Notes: a model not told the origin generated them from the letters alone. A stretch of 64,000 nucleotides of DNA from Bagarius yarrelli (GCA_005784505.1 VCAZ01000050.1:2076001-2140000); one strand, 5' to 3'. Numbered from the stretch's first letter, positions 49,640 to 60,624 are shown. Numbers and translations are program-made.

Positions 49640-50470
49640 ATAGATGAAGAAGGTGTCTTCTTCTCCTTTCGTCTCTTTCCTTTTAGGGGTCGGCACAGCT
49701 AATCATCTGTGTCAACGTACCCCTACATCCTTTTCACCCACACCCACTAACTTCATGTCCTCGTTTTTCGCATCCATATACCTCCTCTTTGGTCTTCCTC
49801 TTTGCCTTCTGCCTGGTAGCTTCATTTCTAACATCCTCCGACCGATATATTCACCACTGTCTCTAAACCATACATCATAGCTGGTCTCACCACTGTCTCT
49901 AAACCATACATCATAGCTGGTCTCAGCCACTGTCTCTAACCCATACATCATAGCTTGTCTCAGCCACTGTCTCTAAACCATACATCATAGCTTGTCTCAG
50001 CCACTGTCTCTAAACTATACATCATAGCTTGTCTCATCACTGTAAGATAGCATCAGTCTCTAAACCATACATCATAGCTGGTCTCACCACTGTCTCTAAA
50101 CCATACATCTCATCATAGCTGATCTCATCACTGTCTCTAAACCATACATCATAGCTGGTCTCACCACTGTCTCTAAACGATACATCATAGCTGGTCTCAC
50201 CACTGTCTTTAAACAATATGTCATAGCTGATCTCATCACTGTCTCTAAACCATACATCATAGCTTGTCTCAGCCACTGTCTCTAAACCATACATCATAGC
50301 TTGTCTCAGCCACTGTCTCTAACTCATACATCATAGCTTGTCTCAGCCACTGTCTCTAAACCATACATCATAGCTTGTCTTACCACTGTCCTGTACACCA
50401 TTAAACATTTAAACACATGAACTCTGTCTTGCCACGACTGACTTTCATTCTGCTTCTAGAGATAAAGAAG
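49640..50470 (-). pseudogene. LINE 3' end, reverse-transcriptase C-terminal remnant
   Basis: Read on the minus strand, the left part encodes EYIGRRMLEMKLPGRRQRGR, then PKRRYMDAKNEDMKLVG and, after a frameshift, QMISCADP followed by TAA. This is the C-terminal tail typical of non-LTR retrotransposon polymerases, most like RTE/BovB-type elements. At the right end MKVSRGKTEFM, another motif of such proteins, is seen, followed directly by TVVR and MMYGLETV motifs. Most of the region between them has been replaced by tandem copies. The element is dead: deleted, frameshifted and 5'-truncated. Confidence 0.75.
49850..50395. repeat. 36/37-bp minisatellite derived from LINE coding DNA
   Basis: The unit CATCATAGCTGGTCTCACCA then CTGTCTCTAAACCATA (36 bp) is repeated about 14 times, with a 37-bp variant carrying CTTGTCTCAGCC. 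On the minus strand one unit is 12 codons, MMYGLETVVRPA, so 36-bp units keep the LINE frame and 37-bp units shift it. Confidence 0.9.
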
Positions 50471-50511
50471 GTATAACAATCCTGAATGTCTTTAGGGATC
50501 TTATATATTAG

Positions 50512-50512
50512 G

Positions 50513-50578
<66 letters not shown>

Positions 50579-50585
50579 TATAGAT
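50512..50585. repeat. (GATA)n microsatellite
   Basis: About 17 units of ATAG/GATA. Confidence 0.95.
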
Positions 50586-50599
50586 TAGATATCAGTTAT

Positions 50600-51690
50600 T
50601 GGTTGGTATGCAAAAAAATATGTCATTTCTGAATACTAAGTATGTCTGTATGCTCGATAGGCTGTTTTGCCACACATATGTTTGCCACGTACTGTTGCAG
50701 ATAATCTATAAGACGACTATTAACCATCACAGAGCTGTATTTTCATGTTAATATGACAAGCAGTGTCAAGTTCCATTCACAGCTAAAATCACAGGCTATA
50801 AAAGGTTTCTCAAGGATGGAACAAGGCCACCTAAGTGACAACTAGCACCTTTTTCAGCCATTTGGTGTTTTTACAGAGCACACACAATAAAATGACACAC
50901 TCTGGCAACAAGCACTTAACCGCTAGAAGATCATTATTGGTGCATTGTTGCTCACAGAAAGTGCCGTTCTACTCAGTCGCATGATTTGCCTCTACAGATG
51001 CGGCATGCAATCTGATAAAAGCAGCAGGATAAAATGGCGATCAGCTGCAGAACGTTACAGTGCATCATTTTTGCCTGAACATTTTCTGGAAAGAGTAATT
51101 GAGTCTACCTGCAGACCGCAAACATGCAATTCCAGACATCAGCTATTTCTGCTTAGAACAAACCACATAATAAGGATGCTGCTGTTTGGTAATATTGATC
51201 CTGCTGAGTGTGGAAATAGAGGAAGGGTTTTCATATGATCTGACACTTGCTTATAATTATGAATAAATATATAACATCTAAATAAACAGACAGAGAGACC
51301 GATAAACAGACAGACACATAGATAGGCAGACAGACAGACAGACAGCCAGACAGAGGAACTGACACAGATAGATAGATAGATAGATTGAAATTAATTCAAA
51401 TAAATCGCAGTATTGCGCCCTCTAGAAATCGTGATTGAAATTGAGTAGTGATTAATTGGGCAGGCAAAACAGATAGACAGATCGATAGATGGACAGACAG
51501 ATAGTACATTTGTAACTCCTGGCTATGTTAATCTGCAGTGTGAATGAACACCGTGGGTTAAAGTGCTGTATGTAGTGTTTCTGTGTGAATGTCTGCAGTA
51601 CACGAGAGCACCTACTTCAGGAGAAGTCATTTAAGTGATGAAAACAAAGAGCTGTTAGACAGCGGCCGGCATGCATACCAAAAAATGTGT
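50600..51690. other. Intronic DNA, no supported gene
   Basis: The 50945-51238 open frame starts near a CTCTACAG acceptor-like site but has no donor or recognised content. GACA/GATA scraps lie at 51285-51390 and 51465-51505. Confidence 0.4.
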
Positions 51691-51693
51691 AAC

Positions 51694-51697
<4 letters not shown>

Positions 51698-51743
<46 letters not shown>
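51698..51743. repeat. (GT)n microsatellite
   Basis: About 22 uninterrupted GT units. Confidence 0.95.
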
Positions 51744-51744
<1 letters not shown>

Positions 51745-52393
51745 TAAATAAGCAGAATCATGCACTTTGCACTATTGCATTTGATTTCGGAAAAGAGCAT
51801 ATCGAGAAAGAAGCTGGTGCTTCCTTACTCCTTTTTACTGGCACACATAACTCCTCATTAAAATCCTAATGCTGGACCTCCTGCTTCGCTTCTGCATAAT
51901 GGAAAACATTATTTTCCCCCAACTCAGTCCCCCAGATGGTCAACAGCTCTGCTGTGTTACAGATTGCATCACACCTGGAGTAAGCAATCAGACTGAATCT
52001 CTGTGTGTGTTTGTGTGTCAGTGATTTTGATCAAAACAATTTACAGAGGTTTATTTGCAAGCGACTAGCACTATTATTGACCTCTATTTTTTTTTTCAAA
52101 ATTGGTTTGATTTGAGAAAACGGTCATTTTGACTAATAGTGGCCAATTTACGAAAAAAATCTCCTTTATTAAAGTGAGCGAGTTAAAGCAGCTGTTCATC
52201 AGAATTATATTCAGCATTAAACATCAGAAAATTAGATTTTTTCCTACAGGCTGCAAAAAAATGATCAAAGACCTGATTTGTTTTGTGTTAATAAAACAAA
52301 TGACTTTTACCAAATGAACTTTTACCACATGATGGCAAATGATCTTTTCCTTCCACGTTTTTTTAGTTTCTCTCACCAAACTTTCTGTTCTAA

Positions 52394-52720
52394 GCATTTG
52401 GTCTGTCAGCATTTTACCATCTGCTGAGCGAGACTATTCAGGAACTGAGACAGAGCAAAACATGTGGACTGTGTGGATTTCCTGAGGCTTGGCTTGGGGA
52501 AACACAGCTGAAAGACACTTGTGAGGTCACCACAGATCTGCTCTCACTGTGCGGGGTGACATACCAGAGCGCTGGATCATCATTACTACACCGGGTGCAG
52601 GGGCCAGATACTGAAACATTCTACATACATCTACATATCCTGGAAAAAAGGATTAGAACACATTCAGATGGGTTTTTTAAACAAAGATATTCAACATGGT
52701 TTGTTACTAAACATGTTTAA
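52394..52720 (+). other. Stop-free frame without ATG, 108 codons
   Basis: Between TAA at 52391 and TAA at 52718 one frame stays open, starting AFGLSAFYHLLSETIQELRQ and passing LCGFPEAWLGETQLKDTC. It lacks ATG. It begins near a possible acceptor (GTCTGTCAG) and offers donors GAG|GTCACC or GGG|GTGACA, both phase 0, which do not fit the neighbouring exons. It may be a missed or alternative exon, or chance. Confidence 0.25.
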
Positions 52721-52794
52721 GAGCTGATTAACTTTAGAGAAAGAAACTGATTGGGACGACCAGCTATTGACATGACTCTACTGTGTGTCTGACA

Positions 52795-52802
52795 GATAGA
52801 TG

Positions 52803-52844
<42 letters not shown>

Positions 52845-52923
52845 TAGATAGACAGACAGATAGATAGATAGATAGATAGATAGATGATACAGACAGACAG
52901 ACAGATAGATAGATAGATCAGAC

Positions 52924-53006
<83 letters not shown>

Positions 53007-53043
53007 CTTGCAGACAGACAGGCAGACTGATAGATAGACAGAC

Positions 53044-53114
<71 letters not shown>

Positions 53115-53115
53115 C
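52795..53115. repeat. Long compound (GACA)n/(GATA)n array
   Basis: About 320 bases of alternating GACA and GATA blocks, the two longest pure GATA runs at 52922-53005 and 53042-53113. The array ends about 230 bases before the exon at 53345. Confidence 0.95.
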
Positions 53116-53344
53116 TTTCAGTGTATTAAGAAGTTTAAAAACTACAATAATCTTTTGGGTGCATTTGTTTAAGAACACTGGTGTCACAGTTTAATTTCCA
53201 TCTTTCCCAACACACCACACACAGAATTCCGAATGTTCCACTGTGTTTAAAGTTGCCACATCTGATCCATCATTCCGTTTAATACAGCAGGCTGTGTCTC
53301 CCATTTTTTCCTCTCTCCTTTTCCCCCCTACCATTTTTCCCCAG

Positions 53345-53479
53345 ATGTCCTTTTATGCTATAAGGATCTGAGAAGAACCGTGTCAGATGCTGCACTTCAC
53401 CGCTTCCTGTCGGCTTTTAAGAGCAACTTGGCACAGATACGAGAGGCGGTGGAAGCCTTCAGCCCTTCAAAGAGCGAAG
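53345..53479 (+). CDS. Exon of the coiled-coil gene (44 codons)
   Basis: A strong acceptor, CCATTTTTCCCCAG, precedes it. Entered with two bases finishing a codon, the only long open frame reads VLLCYKDLRRTVSDAALH, then RFLSAFKSNLAQIREAVEAF and SPSKSE. The donor is AAG|GTGGAT at 53480, phase 1. The other frames stop within about 30 bases. GC-rich third positions stand out against the AT-rich surroundings. It joins in frame to the exon at 60006. Confidence 0.7.
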
Positions 53480-53954
53480 GTGGATCAATGCCTGTCTCTT
53501 TCTTTCTTTCTCTCTTTCTCTTTCTCTGTTTTTATCTGTTAAACTGAAATCCGCTCCTGATCTCATCGCCTGTTAAGCTTCTAAATCATTTGTATTGTGC
53601 TAAATAAATTCCCACCGGTATCCCAGTATTGTGATTCCTCCCTTACGGTTGACTACTTTAACATGACAGTCAAAAATTAATTGAGCAAATGTTTGTTTAA
53701 CGGTAAAACGGTCACAATTTGTCTTCCACTCTATGTCTGTGTCTTAGCGTCTGTTCCCTCGATTTTAACTGCTGCTAACGACATCCCTGTACAGAATTCT
53801 TAGTGGTCATGCTGGTGTTCAGCTAAGATCAGAAAATATCTGCTGACTTTTAGGTGATGTCATATTTCAACCTTAAAGGTGTATTTTATTTTTCTACACA
53901 TAAATGTATGTGCAAAATCTTATACTAAACCAGAGCTACACACTGTTACAAACA

Positions 53955-54372
53955 GTAAGTAAAAAAGAAAGAACGTAAGAAAGTAAATAAGTAGGTAAGT
54001 AAATAACAAAGTATGTAAATAATTAAGTAAGTAGGTGAATAAGTATGTAAACAAATAAGTAAATAAGTAGGTAAGTAAGGAAGTAAATAAGTAAGTAGGT
54101 AAATAAGTAAGTATTAAATAAGTGAATCAGTAAGTATCTAAATAACAACGTCAGTAAATAAATAAGTTAATAAGTATGTTAGTAAATAAGTTAGTAAGTG
54201 AATAAGTAAGTAAATAAGTAAGTAAGTAAGCTAATAAGTATGTAAGTAAGAAAGTAAGAAAATAAGTATGTTAGTAAATAAATAAATAAGTAAATAAGTG
54301 AGTAAATAAGTAAGTGAAACAAATAAGTGAGTAAATAAGTAAGTGAGTAATAAGTATGTAAATATATAAATA
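53955..54372. repeat. Degenerate (AAGT)n array
   Basis: About 420 bases built from TAAG/TAAA/AATA variants of AAGT, with frequent GTATG and GTGAG substitutions. Confidence 0.9.
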
Positions 54373-54411
54373 AGACTAATGTAAGCCTGCGTTAAAGCCA
54401 TTTTTTTGGCG

Positions 54412-54612
54412 GGAAGTGGTAGCTGTTGTGGTAGGTGTTGGACTGCTAATGGGATGATTGTGGGTTCAAATACCCAGTACCACCAAATTAACACTGCTGG
54501 GCCCCTAAGCAAGGCCTTTAACCCCTAATAGCTCATTTGTATGAATAAAATAATTGTTAGTCACTCTGGATATAAGCGTCTGCCAAATACCAGAAATGTA
54601 AATGTATTTTTT
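54412..54612 (+). repeat. tRNA-derived SINE, copy 12
   Basis: GGGAAGTGGTAGCTGTTGTG begins the head. The B box is GTGGGTTCAAATACCCAG, the middle TGCTGGGCCCCTAAGCAAGG, and the tail GCGTCTGCCAAATACCAGAA then TGTAAATGTA. It sits immediately after the AAGT array. Confidence 0.9.
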
Positions 54613-54619
54613 TTTATAT

Positions 54620-55026
54620 TGATGCATAAAATAACATCAGAAGCGTTTCCAAGCAAACAAACATAAATTAAAGATCAAATTACCAAACATCATTAATTAC
54701 TATTTTCCAATACTTCCACTAATTCTCTGCTGCTGATTGTTATTGTAAGCTATTTTTGGCTTCTAATCAGGACAGAGCTACAAAAGCAGTTTTGACTCAG
54801 CGAAACACGTTACCCTGTGAAAATGAGCAGATGGAAGAAAAGCCCTCCAGCCTGGGTGTGGCTTCCAATCGGAGTGTTTATTTTAAATGTGTAATGTTTA
54901 ATACACTGCTGTCTGCTCCTTCTCGATCACGTCTGTCCTGTTACTCCTTCCTACTCCCAACACAAACCCTTGTATTTTTCCGTTTCAAACTCAGACAACA
55001 GCTGTTCAAGGAATCGCACATGCTTT

Positions 55027-55074
<48 letters not shown>

Positions 55075-55585
55075 ATTCCGGCAGGCAGGAACGTTTTAGC
55101 ACAATGCTGAAAGCCGTTGCTTTCTTCCCCACCCTTCTGAAACCCGCCAACGCTCTCGCTAATTCAGTTGCTCCACTTTCAGCTGTCAGTTTGTACACGG
55201 TATTAACAGATTTTTTAATCCAGTGTCGGAATTTCGGGGGGTCTGTCACACGTTTATTATGGTTAGAAGTGGAAAAACTTTGCATACGAATGGAAACCTA
55301 AAAGAAATTTCCAACATAATGCCGAGGGGAATAAAAAACATGTTTAATGACTCAGTTGCTTAATGTCAACTATGGAAAAGAAGGAAAAATAAAATTCGTC
55401 CAAAAAACTTTTAAAAGGTAGAGTTGCACACTTTTAACTTAAAAAAAGAAATTTCTAGTCTCTCGAATGTTTTTATGATGACTGTGTGCTGCATCTGAAA
55501 GCCCAACTGATATCTTGCCAAGATTGCAGTCTTAGACCAGAGTGCAAAAACGTAGCGTTCTCCTGAAAGTGAGGAGAGGGGGGTG
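54620..55585. other. Intronic DNA with (AG)n run
   Basis: An (AG)n run at 55030-55070 interrupts otherwise unique DNA. Open frames on both strands (54756-55301 and 54941-55285) straddle that run and have no domain or splice support. Confidence 0.5.
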
Positions 55586-55589
55586 TTGG

Positions 55590-57175
55590 TCGGGGTGAAG
55601 GTGAGCATGAGTTAGAGTGAGAGTGTGGGTGTGAGTGATGTGGAAGGGAGGGATAAGTGAGTGAGGTCAGTGGAGCGATTGAGTGAGTGAGTGAGTGAGT
55701 GAGTGAGTGACTGGCTGACTGAGGTGAGTGAGTGAGTGCATGAGTAAATGAGTGGGTAAGTAAATGGGTAGGTAGGTGGGGTGAGTAAGATGAGGTGAGT
55801 AAGTGAATGAGTGAGGTGAGTGAGTGGGTGAGTGAGTGATGTGAGTGAGGTGAGTGAGGTGAGCGAGTGAGGTGAGTGAGGTGAGCGAGTGAGTGAGGTG
55901 AGTGGGTGAGTGAGTGAAATGAGTGAGGTAAGTGAGGTGAGTGGGTGAGCTGATGAGTGAGTGGGTGAGGTAAGTGAGTGAGTGAGTGACTGACTGACTG
56001 AGGTGAATGTGTGAGTGAGTGAGTGAGTGGGTAAGTAAATGGGTGAGTAGGTGAGGTAAGTGAGTAAGATGAGGTGTGTGAGTTAATAAGTAAGGTTAGT
56101 GATTGAGATGAGTGAGGTGAATGAGTGGTTAAGTGAGTGATGTGAGTGAGTGAGTGAGTGAGTTGAGTTGATGAGTGAGGTGATTGAGTAAGACGAGTGA
56201 GTTAATGAGTAAGTGAGATGAGTGAGGTGAGTGGGTGAGTTAATGAGTAAGTGAGATGAGTAAGGTGAGTGGGTGAGTTAATGAGTAAGTGAGATGAGTG
56301 AGGTGAGTGGGTGAGTTAATGAGTAAGTGAGATGAGTGAGGTGAGTGGGTGAGTTAATGAAAGTGAGATGAGTAAGAGTGAGTGGGTGAGGTTAATTTTT
56401 AGTGAAGTGAGTAAGTGATAGATGAGTGAGGTGAGTGGGTGAGTTAATGAGTGAGTGAGATGAGTGAGGTGAGTGGGTGAGTTAATGAGTAAGTGAGATG
56501 AGTGAGGTGAGTGGGTGAGTTAATGAGTAAGTGAGATGAGTGAGGTGAATTGGGTAGTTAAGAGTAAGTGAGATGAGTGAGGTGAGTGGGTGAGTTAATG
56601 AGTAAGTGAGATGAGTGAGGTGAGTGGGTGAGTTAATGAGTAAGTGAGATGAGTGAGGTGAGTGGGTGAGTTAATGAGTAAGATGTGAGTAAGGTATGAG
56701 TGAAGGTGAGTGAGTGGGTGAGTTAATGAGTAAGTGAGATGAGTAAGGTGAGTGGGTGAGTGGGTGAGTTAATGAGTAAGTGAGATGAGTAAGGTGAGTG
56801 GGTGAGTTAATGAGTAAGTGAGATGAGTGAGGTGAGTGGGTGAGTTAATGAGTAAGTGAGATGAGTGAGGTGAGTGGGTGAGTTAATGAGTAAGTGAGAT
56901 GAGTGAGGTGAGTGGGTGAGTGGGTGAGTAAGTTGCTGTGTGCAGTAAAAGAGTAAGTGGTAATGAATTAATGAATAAGGAAGTGAGAGGGTAATTGAGT
57001 AAGTAAGGAAGTTAAACAGTAAGTGAGAAAGTGAATGAGTTGAGGGAGTTAATAAGTTAGTAAATGAGTGAGTGAAAAAGTCAGAAAGTCAGTAAGAAAA
57101 GACGTAAATAAGAGTGAATGAGAGAGTAATTGGGAGAGAACTAGTGAAGGAGTGAGAGAAGGATTGTGGGAGTGA
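55590..57175. repeat. Giant (GTGA)n minisatellite with 38-bp higher-order unit
   Basis: About 1.6 kb of GAGT/GTGA text. From about 56210 to 56930 it is organised in a 38-bp unit (GTGAGTTAATGAGTAAGTGA then GATGAGTGAGGTGAGTGG), about 18 copies, some with small indels. The outer parts are degenerate GAGT repeats. The strand is purine-rich and nearly free of C. Confidence 0.95.
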
Positions 57176-57554
57176 CAGAGAACGATATTTCCTGAATTCC
57201 TAAAACACATTTCTCAAAAAAGTAAAGTAAATTTCCCGAACCACTGACTCTTACCACAAAATCGACCAATCACTTTAAAGCCATTTCACCTGCACTGAAA
57301 ATCAAACAATACATTCAAATTACACACACCTGAGTCAATAATATTATCACTACAGATCATTCATTAGATAATGCATCAAAAACACGGAGAACGCAGTGTG
57401 CAGGACATGGCGTTAGCATGAAAAATTGTATTTTATCTAGTAAACATTTAGCAATTCTAAAAAAAAAGTACACATATAGTAAAAATAGCTACTGAAATGA
57501 CTTCTATGTGTATTTAAAGAATTTATTTTATATTTTTTCCCAGTCCACTTTAAA

Positions 57555-58290
57555 GTATATTGGCAAAGTGACTAATAACTCAAATTACTCCTGAAATGAC
57601 CAAAGTGTAGCGAGCAGTTATGGAAATCCATTGTTATAAATAAACAGTGTTACTATTTGTGTTACTTTTTTTAGTAAAAAGAAATCAAGTGAAAAAAATA
57701 GTTTTTCCTGTTATAACGTCGTTATCGTAAAATGTGGCGTTACTATAATTGAGCTCACTGAAGCCAAATTTAAACACACTTTCTCAGCAATATGACCAGC
57801 AAAGATTTTTTCTCTACTGTGTGTGTTTGTGTGTGTGTGTGTTTGTCAGGGCTGGTAAACAAGCACAAAAAGTGTGTATGAGTCATTATCTAAGCCAATC
57901 ATAAATTGTCTTAGATAGGGTAAATTTCCACACACCAACGTTAACGGCTCCGTCTGAAATCGCACACTACTTAAGTATATACTACATTTAAGTAAGTATG
58001 CACTTCCTGACATTTTATGTAGTATGGGATGCAGATAGTATAAATGAAATTCGGACATACTACAGGAGTCAGAGCGATGGCAAGTTCCAAGTTCTCTTTC
58101 ACAACCTGAAAATATAAACACTATTTTCTTTCGTTGATGTGAAAGACAAGAGTGTTTATGTAACGTAAATGTTACTCTCTCCACGTCGGGGCAAGTAATA
58201 ATAATGTAGTGAATCGCCTGCCATCGTCACATGACATCATAACATTAAAATAGTGTAGATTAGTGTACAGTGTTTAAGAATAATAATTTA
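57555..58290 (+). repeat. Dispersed repeat, copy B of a long pair
   Basis: It matches 44150-44960 in the same orientation: GGCGTTACTATAATTGAGCT, GAAATTCGGACATACTACAG, AACATTAAAATAGTGTAGAT and GTAACTAATAACT-type edges. An internal TG-rich stretch differs between the copies. Confidence 0.7.
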
Positions 58291-58522
58291 TTCTATTTAG
58301 TGTGCGGTGATTAGCAATAGCCTTGTGAATGTGTGTGTGTGTTCTTCTATTTGTATGTAAACATAACCAAATGTTCTCAAAAAGATAAACATCTTAACAG
58401 TACCAAATTAATTAAAAAAAAAGCTTTTTTATTTATTTTGGTTAATGCGGTTACAGTTAATACAGGATTATTAATTTACTGCATTAATAATTACACCAGT
58501 GGAAAATCCTTCGAATTTAAGT

Positions 58523-58547
58523 AGTGTGTGTGTGTGTGTGTGTGTGG
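58523..58547. repeat. (GT)n microsatellite
   Basis: Eleven to twelve GT units. Confidence 0.9.
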
Positions 58548-58737
58548 GCACTTGGCCCTGGTGTGTGGTTCTGCAAGTGTGTGACTCACTTATTCGTGCT
58601 CGGTGTTGGTGTGTGGTTATGGGTGTGTGACAGACATGGACTGCAGCCCAGACCTCCCTGTGTAGGAGCCTGTGGCAGCCCAGGCCTGATTAGACTCCAC
58701 TCAGCAGACTGGAGTGTTGACATCAGCCCTTAATAAC

Positions 58738-58752
58738 CACACACACACACAC

Positions 58753-58784
<32 letters not shown>

Positions 58785-58796
58785 TCACACACACAA
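58738..58796. repeat. (CA)n microsatellite
   Basis: CA units broken by three TC insertions. It lies about 190 bases from the GT run in opposite sense, so the two can pair. Confidence 0.9.
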
Positions 58797-58799
58797 CAT

Positions 58800-59090
58800 T
58801 ACTGCATACTTTTGGATAATAAACGTGACACCCAGGGCTGTGTGACAATGGTTGTTTCTGCACCTGTCACAAATGTCCTATGCTGCAGCCTGCACAGTGG
58901 AAAGTTCTCATGTTCACACTTCAGCTCCTGCTTGGGTTATTTTCCTCTCAGTGGACATGATGACAGAGTTTAGTAAAATAAATCCAACGTCCAGGGCATC
59001 CAAATGATTCACCGTTGAAGATAAATGTTCATAGAGCTGCAAAAGCTGTTATAAATAGTCATTTCAATAAATCAGTTCATAATAATGTAA
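58800..59090. other. Intronic DNA, no supported gene
   Basis: Nothing recognised. Confidence 0.4.
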
Positions 59091-59099
59091 CAAAGTCTA

Positions 59100-59640
59100 C
59101 TGAGACGAGTTGTTTAGAACCCAATTTTTATTTAAAATATAAACACGTGGCAAAACAACAACAAAAAACTTGACTTAACTGAACTAACCTAACTTGACTA
59201 AACTAACTTGACTTGACTTGACTTAACTAAACTAACTTAACTTGACTGAACTAACTTGACTTGACTAAACTAACTTGACTTGACTTGACTTAACTAAACT
59301 AACTTAACTTGACTGAACTAACTTAACTTGACTTAACTGAACTAACTTAACTTGACTGAACTAACTTGACCTGATTTAACTAAACTAACTTCACTTCACT
59401 TGACTTGACCAAACTAACTTGACTTGACTTAACTAAACTAACTTCACTTCACTTGACTTGACCAAACTAACTTGACTTGACTTGACTTGCCACTAACAAA
59501 CCCGACTCACCACAGCGGAACAGGCAACATCCACAGTTTATAGGGCTATAAATATTAACAGGGTGGGACACATGACCAAAACAAACCAATGACAAGACAG
59601 AACTGAAAACTAATACAAACTTAGCTCTATGGTGTGTTGC
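59100..59640. repeat. Dispersed element carrying (ACTTG)n array
   Basis: From 59165 to 59490 the DNA is built from ACTTG, ACTTA and ACTAA pentamers (TTGACTTGACTTAACTAAAC), with a longer period of roughly 60 bases. Flanks GTTGTTTAGAACCCAATTTT and GGGACACATGACCAAAACAA resemble the A-rich block at 24585-25080, so the array may have grown inside one such element. Confidence 0.6.
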
Positions 59641-60005
59641 CCCTTATCCAATCATGAGCATTTTAACCGTAAGCAATTGATTAAAAAAACAGTGTTTATG
59701 TTGCTCTTTTCCAACAGCTTTTTTTTTTTACATATCACCTTGAATAAGTCAACGATTTAACACAAAAATGAAGTCTGTATTAGTGACAGGAAGAACCATG
59801 AGAAATAATAGATCATTAATTAAACATTGATAGTGTAGAAATTAAAATTATCTGCCCAGTTAAGTCCTGCAATAGAATAAAATATTTATACAAATAGTTC
59901 AAGAGGCAGTTTAAAGACCCTGTTTTCTGTGAGATCCTGCTTTGTGAGAGGTGGGTGACTTTTTCTCTTTTCTCTCTTTTCTTTCTCTACTTTGTCCATC
60001 ATTAG

Positions 60006-60045
60006 CTAACGGTGAGGCCTGGTGGGCTCAGCCATTAAAAAGAAG
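60006..60045 (+). CDS. Short exon of the coiled-coil gene
   Basis: The acceptor is CATCATTAG and the donor is AAG|GTGGGT. With the phase-1 end of the exon at 53479 it reads A-NGEAWWAQPLKR, the only open choice, since the other two frames begin with or soon reach TAA. Two tryptophans and a basic end make chance less likely, though the exon is only 40 nt. A DIRS-like remnant lies about 95 bases downstream in the next intron. Any following exons are outside the window or not recognised. Confidence 0.5.
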
Positions 60046-60139
60046 GTGGGTAATGGGTTTTTATGAGGAACAACATTACTATCAGTTTAAAATAATGTGG
60101 TAGACATCCATGTTGGCACTTCGTGAAGTGGCCTGAAAG

Positions 60140-60620
60140 ACCCGAATGAAGCAGAAGAGTGATTGAAACCATCTCTATAGCTTATGTGGCCTTAGACCTT
60201 CCGGGCCCAGAGGAGCTCAGGGTGAACTCAACTAGGATTATGGAGTTCTATAAGGCATTGACCTTGGGGGTATCTCTAACAGACATTTGTATAGCGGCAG
60301 GCTGGTCTTCTCCACATACATTTTACAATCTGGATCTGGTACCAAGCCCAGGATGCAGGGTCCTTGTGTCACAATCGGTCCCACACACACGGGACATTGA
60401 CGTGACGCTATGGTGGTATGGGTATCTCGTTCCCAAAATGTTTTAACACAACTCAAGTTCCTGAAGGGGGGGGTGTCTCCAAGACCATGATTTCCAAAAG
60501 GGAACAAGACACTGCATCACGGGCCATACCTCCAGTGTCCCTGTCTGTGCTAAATGGACAAATAGCATTACTGTCTGGTCAAAAAAATATACATACGATT
60601 AACTGCACCATTTGTTGAAA
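60140..60620 (+). pseudogene. DIRS-like retrotransposon tyrosine recombinase fragment
   Basis: One frame from 60147 reads RRVIETISIAYVALDLPGPE, then ELRVNSTR, GVSLTDICIAAGWSSPHTF and YNLDLVPSPG. This is the C-terminal part of the tyrosine recombinase used by DIRS-type elements to integrate circular DNA. The conserved HxxR motif appears as NSTR, so the catalytic His is replaced by Asn. A few residues are missing before the expected nucleophile Tyr in HTFYN. Downstream, GGTATCTCGTTCCCAAAATG and AAGGGAACAAGACACTGCAT match text I know from the ends of fish DIRS elements. No reverse transcriptase is present, so it is a truncated, dead copy. Confidence 0.8.
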
Positions 60621-60624
60621 AATT

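Noticed and set aside
50945..51238. 97-codon open frame considered as the hidden exon
   Set aside because: The acceptor-like CTCTACAG is there, but no fitting donor, phase or coiled-coil character.
52918..53187. Minus-strand open frame over the GATA/GACA array
   Set aside because: Same cause: tetranucleotide periodicity gives a repetitive peptide.
54756..55301. 181-codon open frame on + strand
   Set aside because: It straddles an (AG)n run, an opposite-strand frame is equally open, and no family features are visible.
60159..60446. Functional host gene on + strand
   Set aside because: Motifs are those of a DIRS-type recombinase tail, truncated and lacking the catalytic His.
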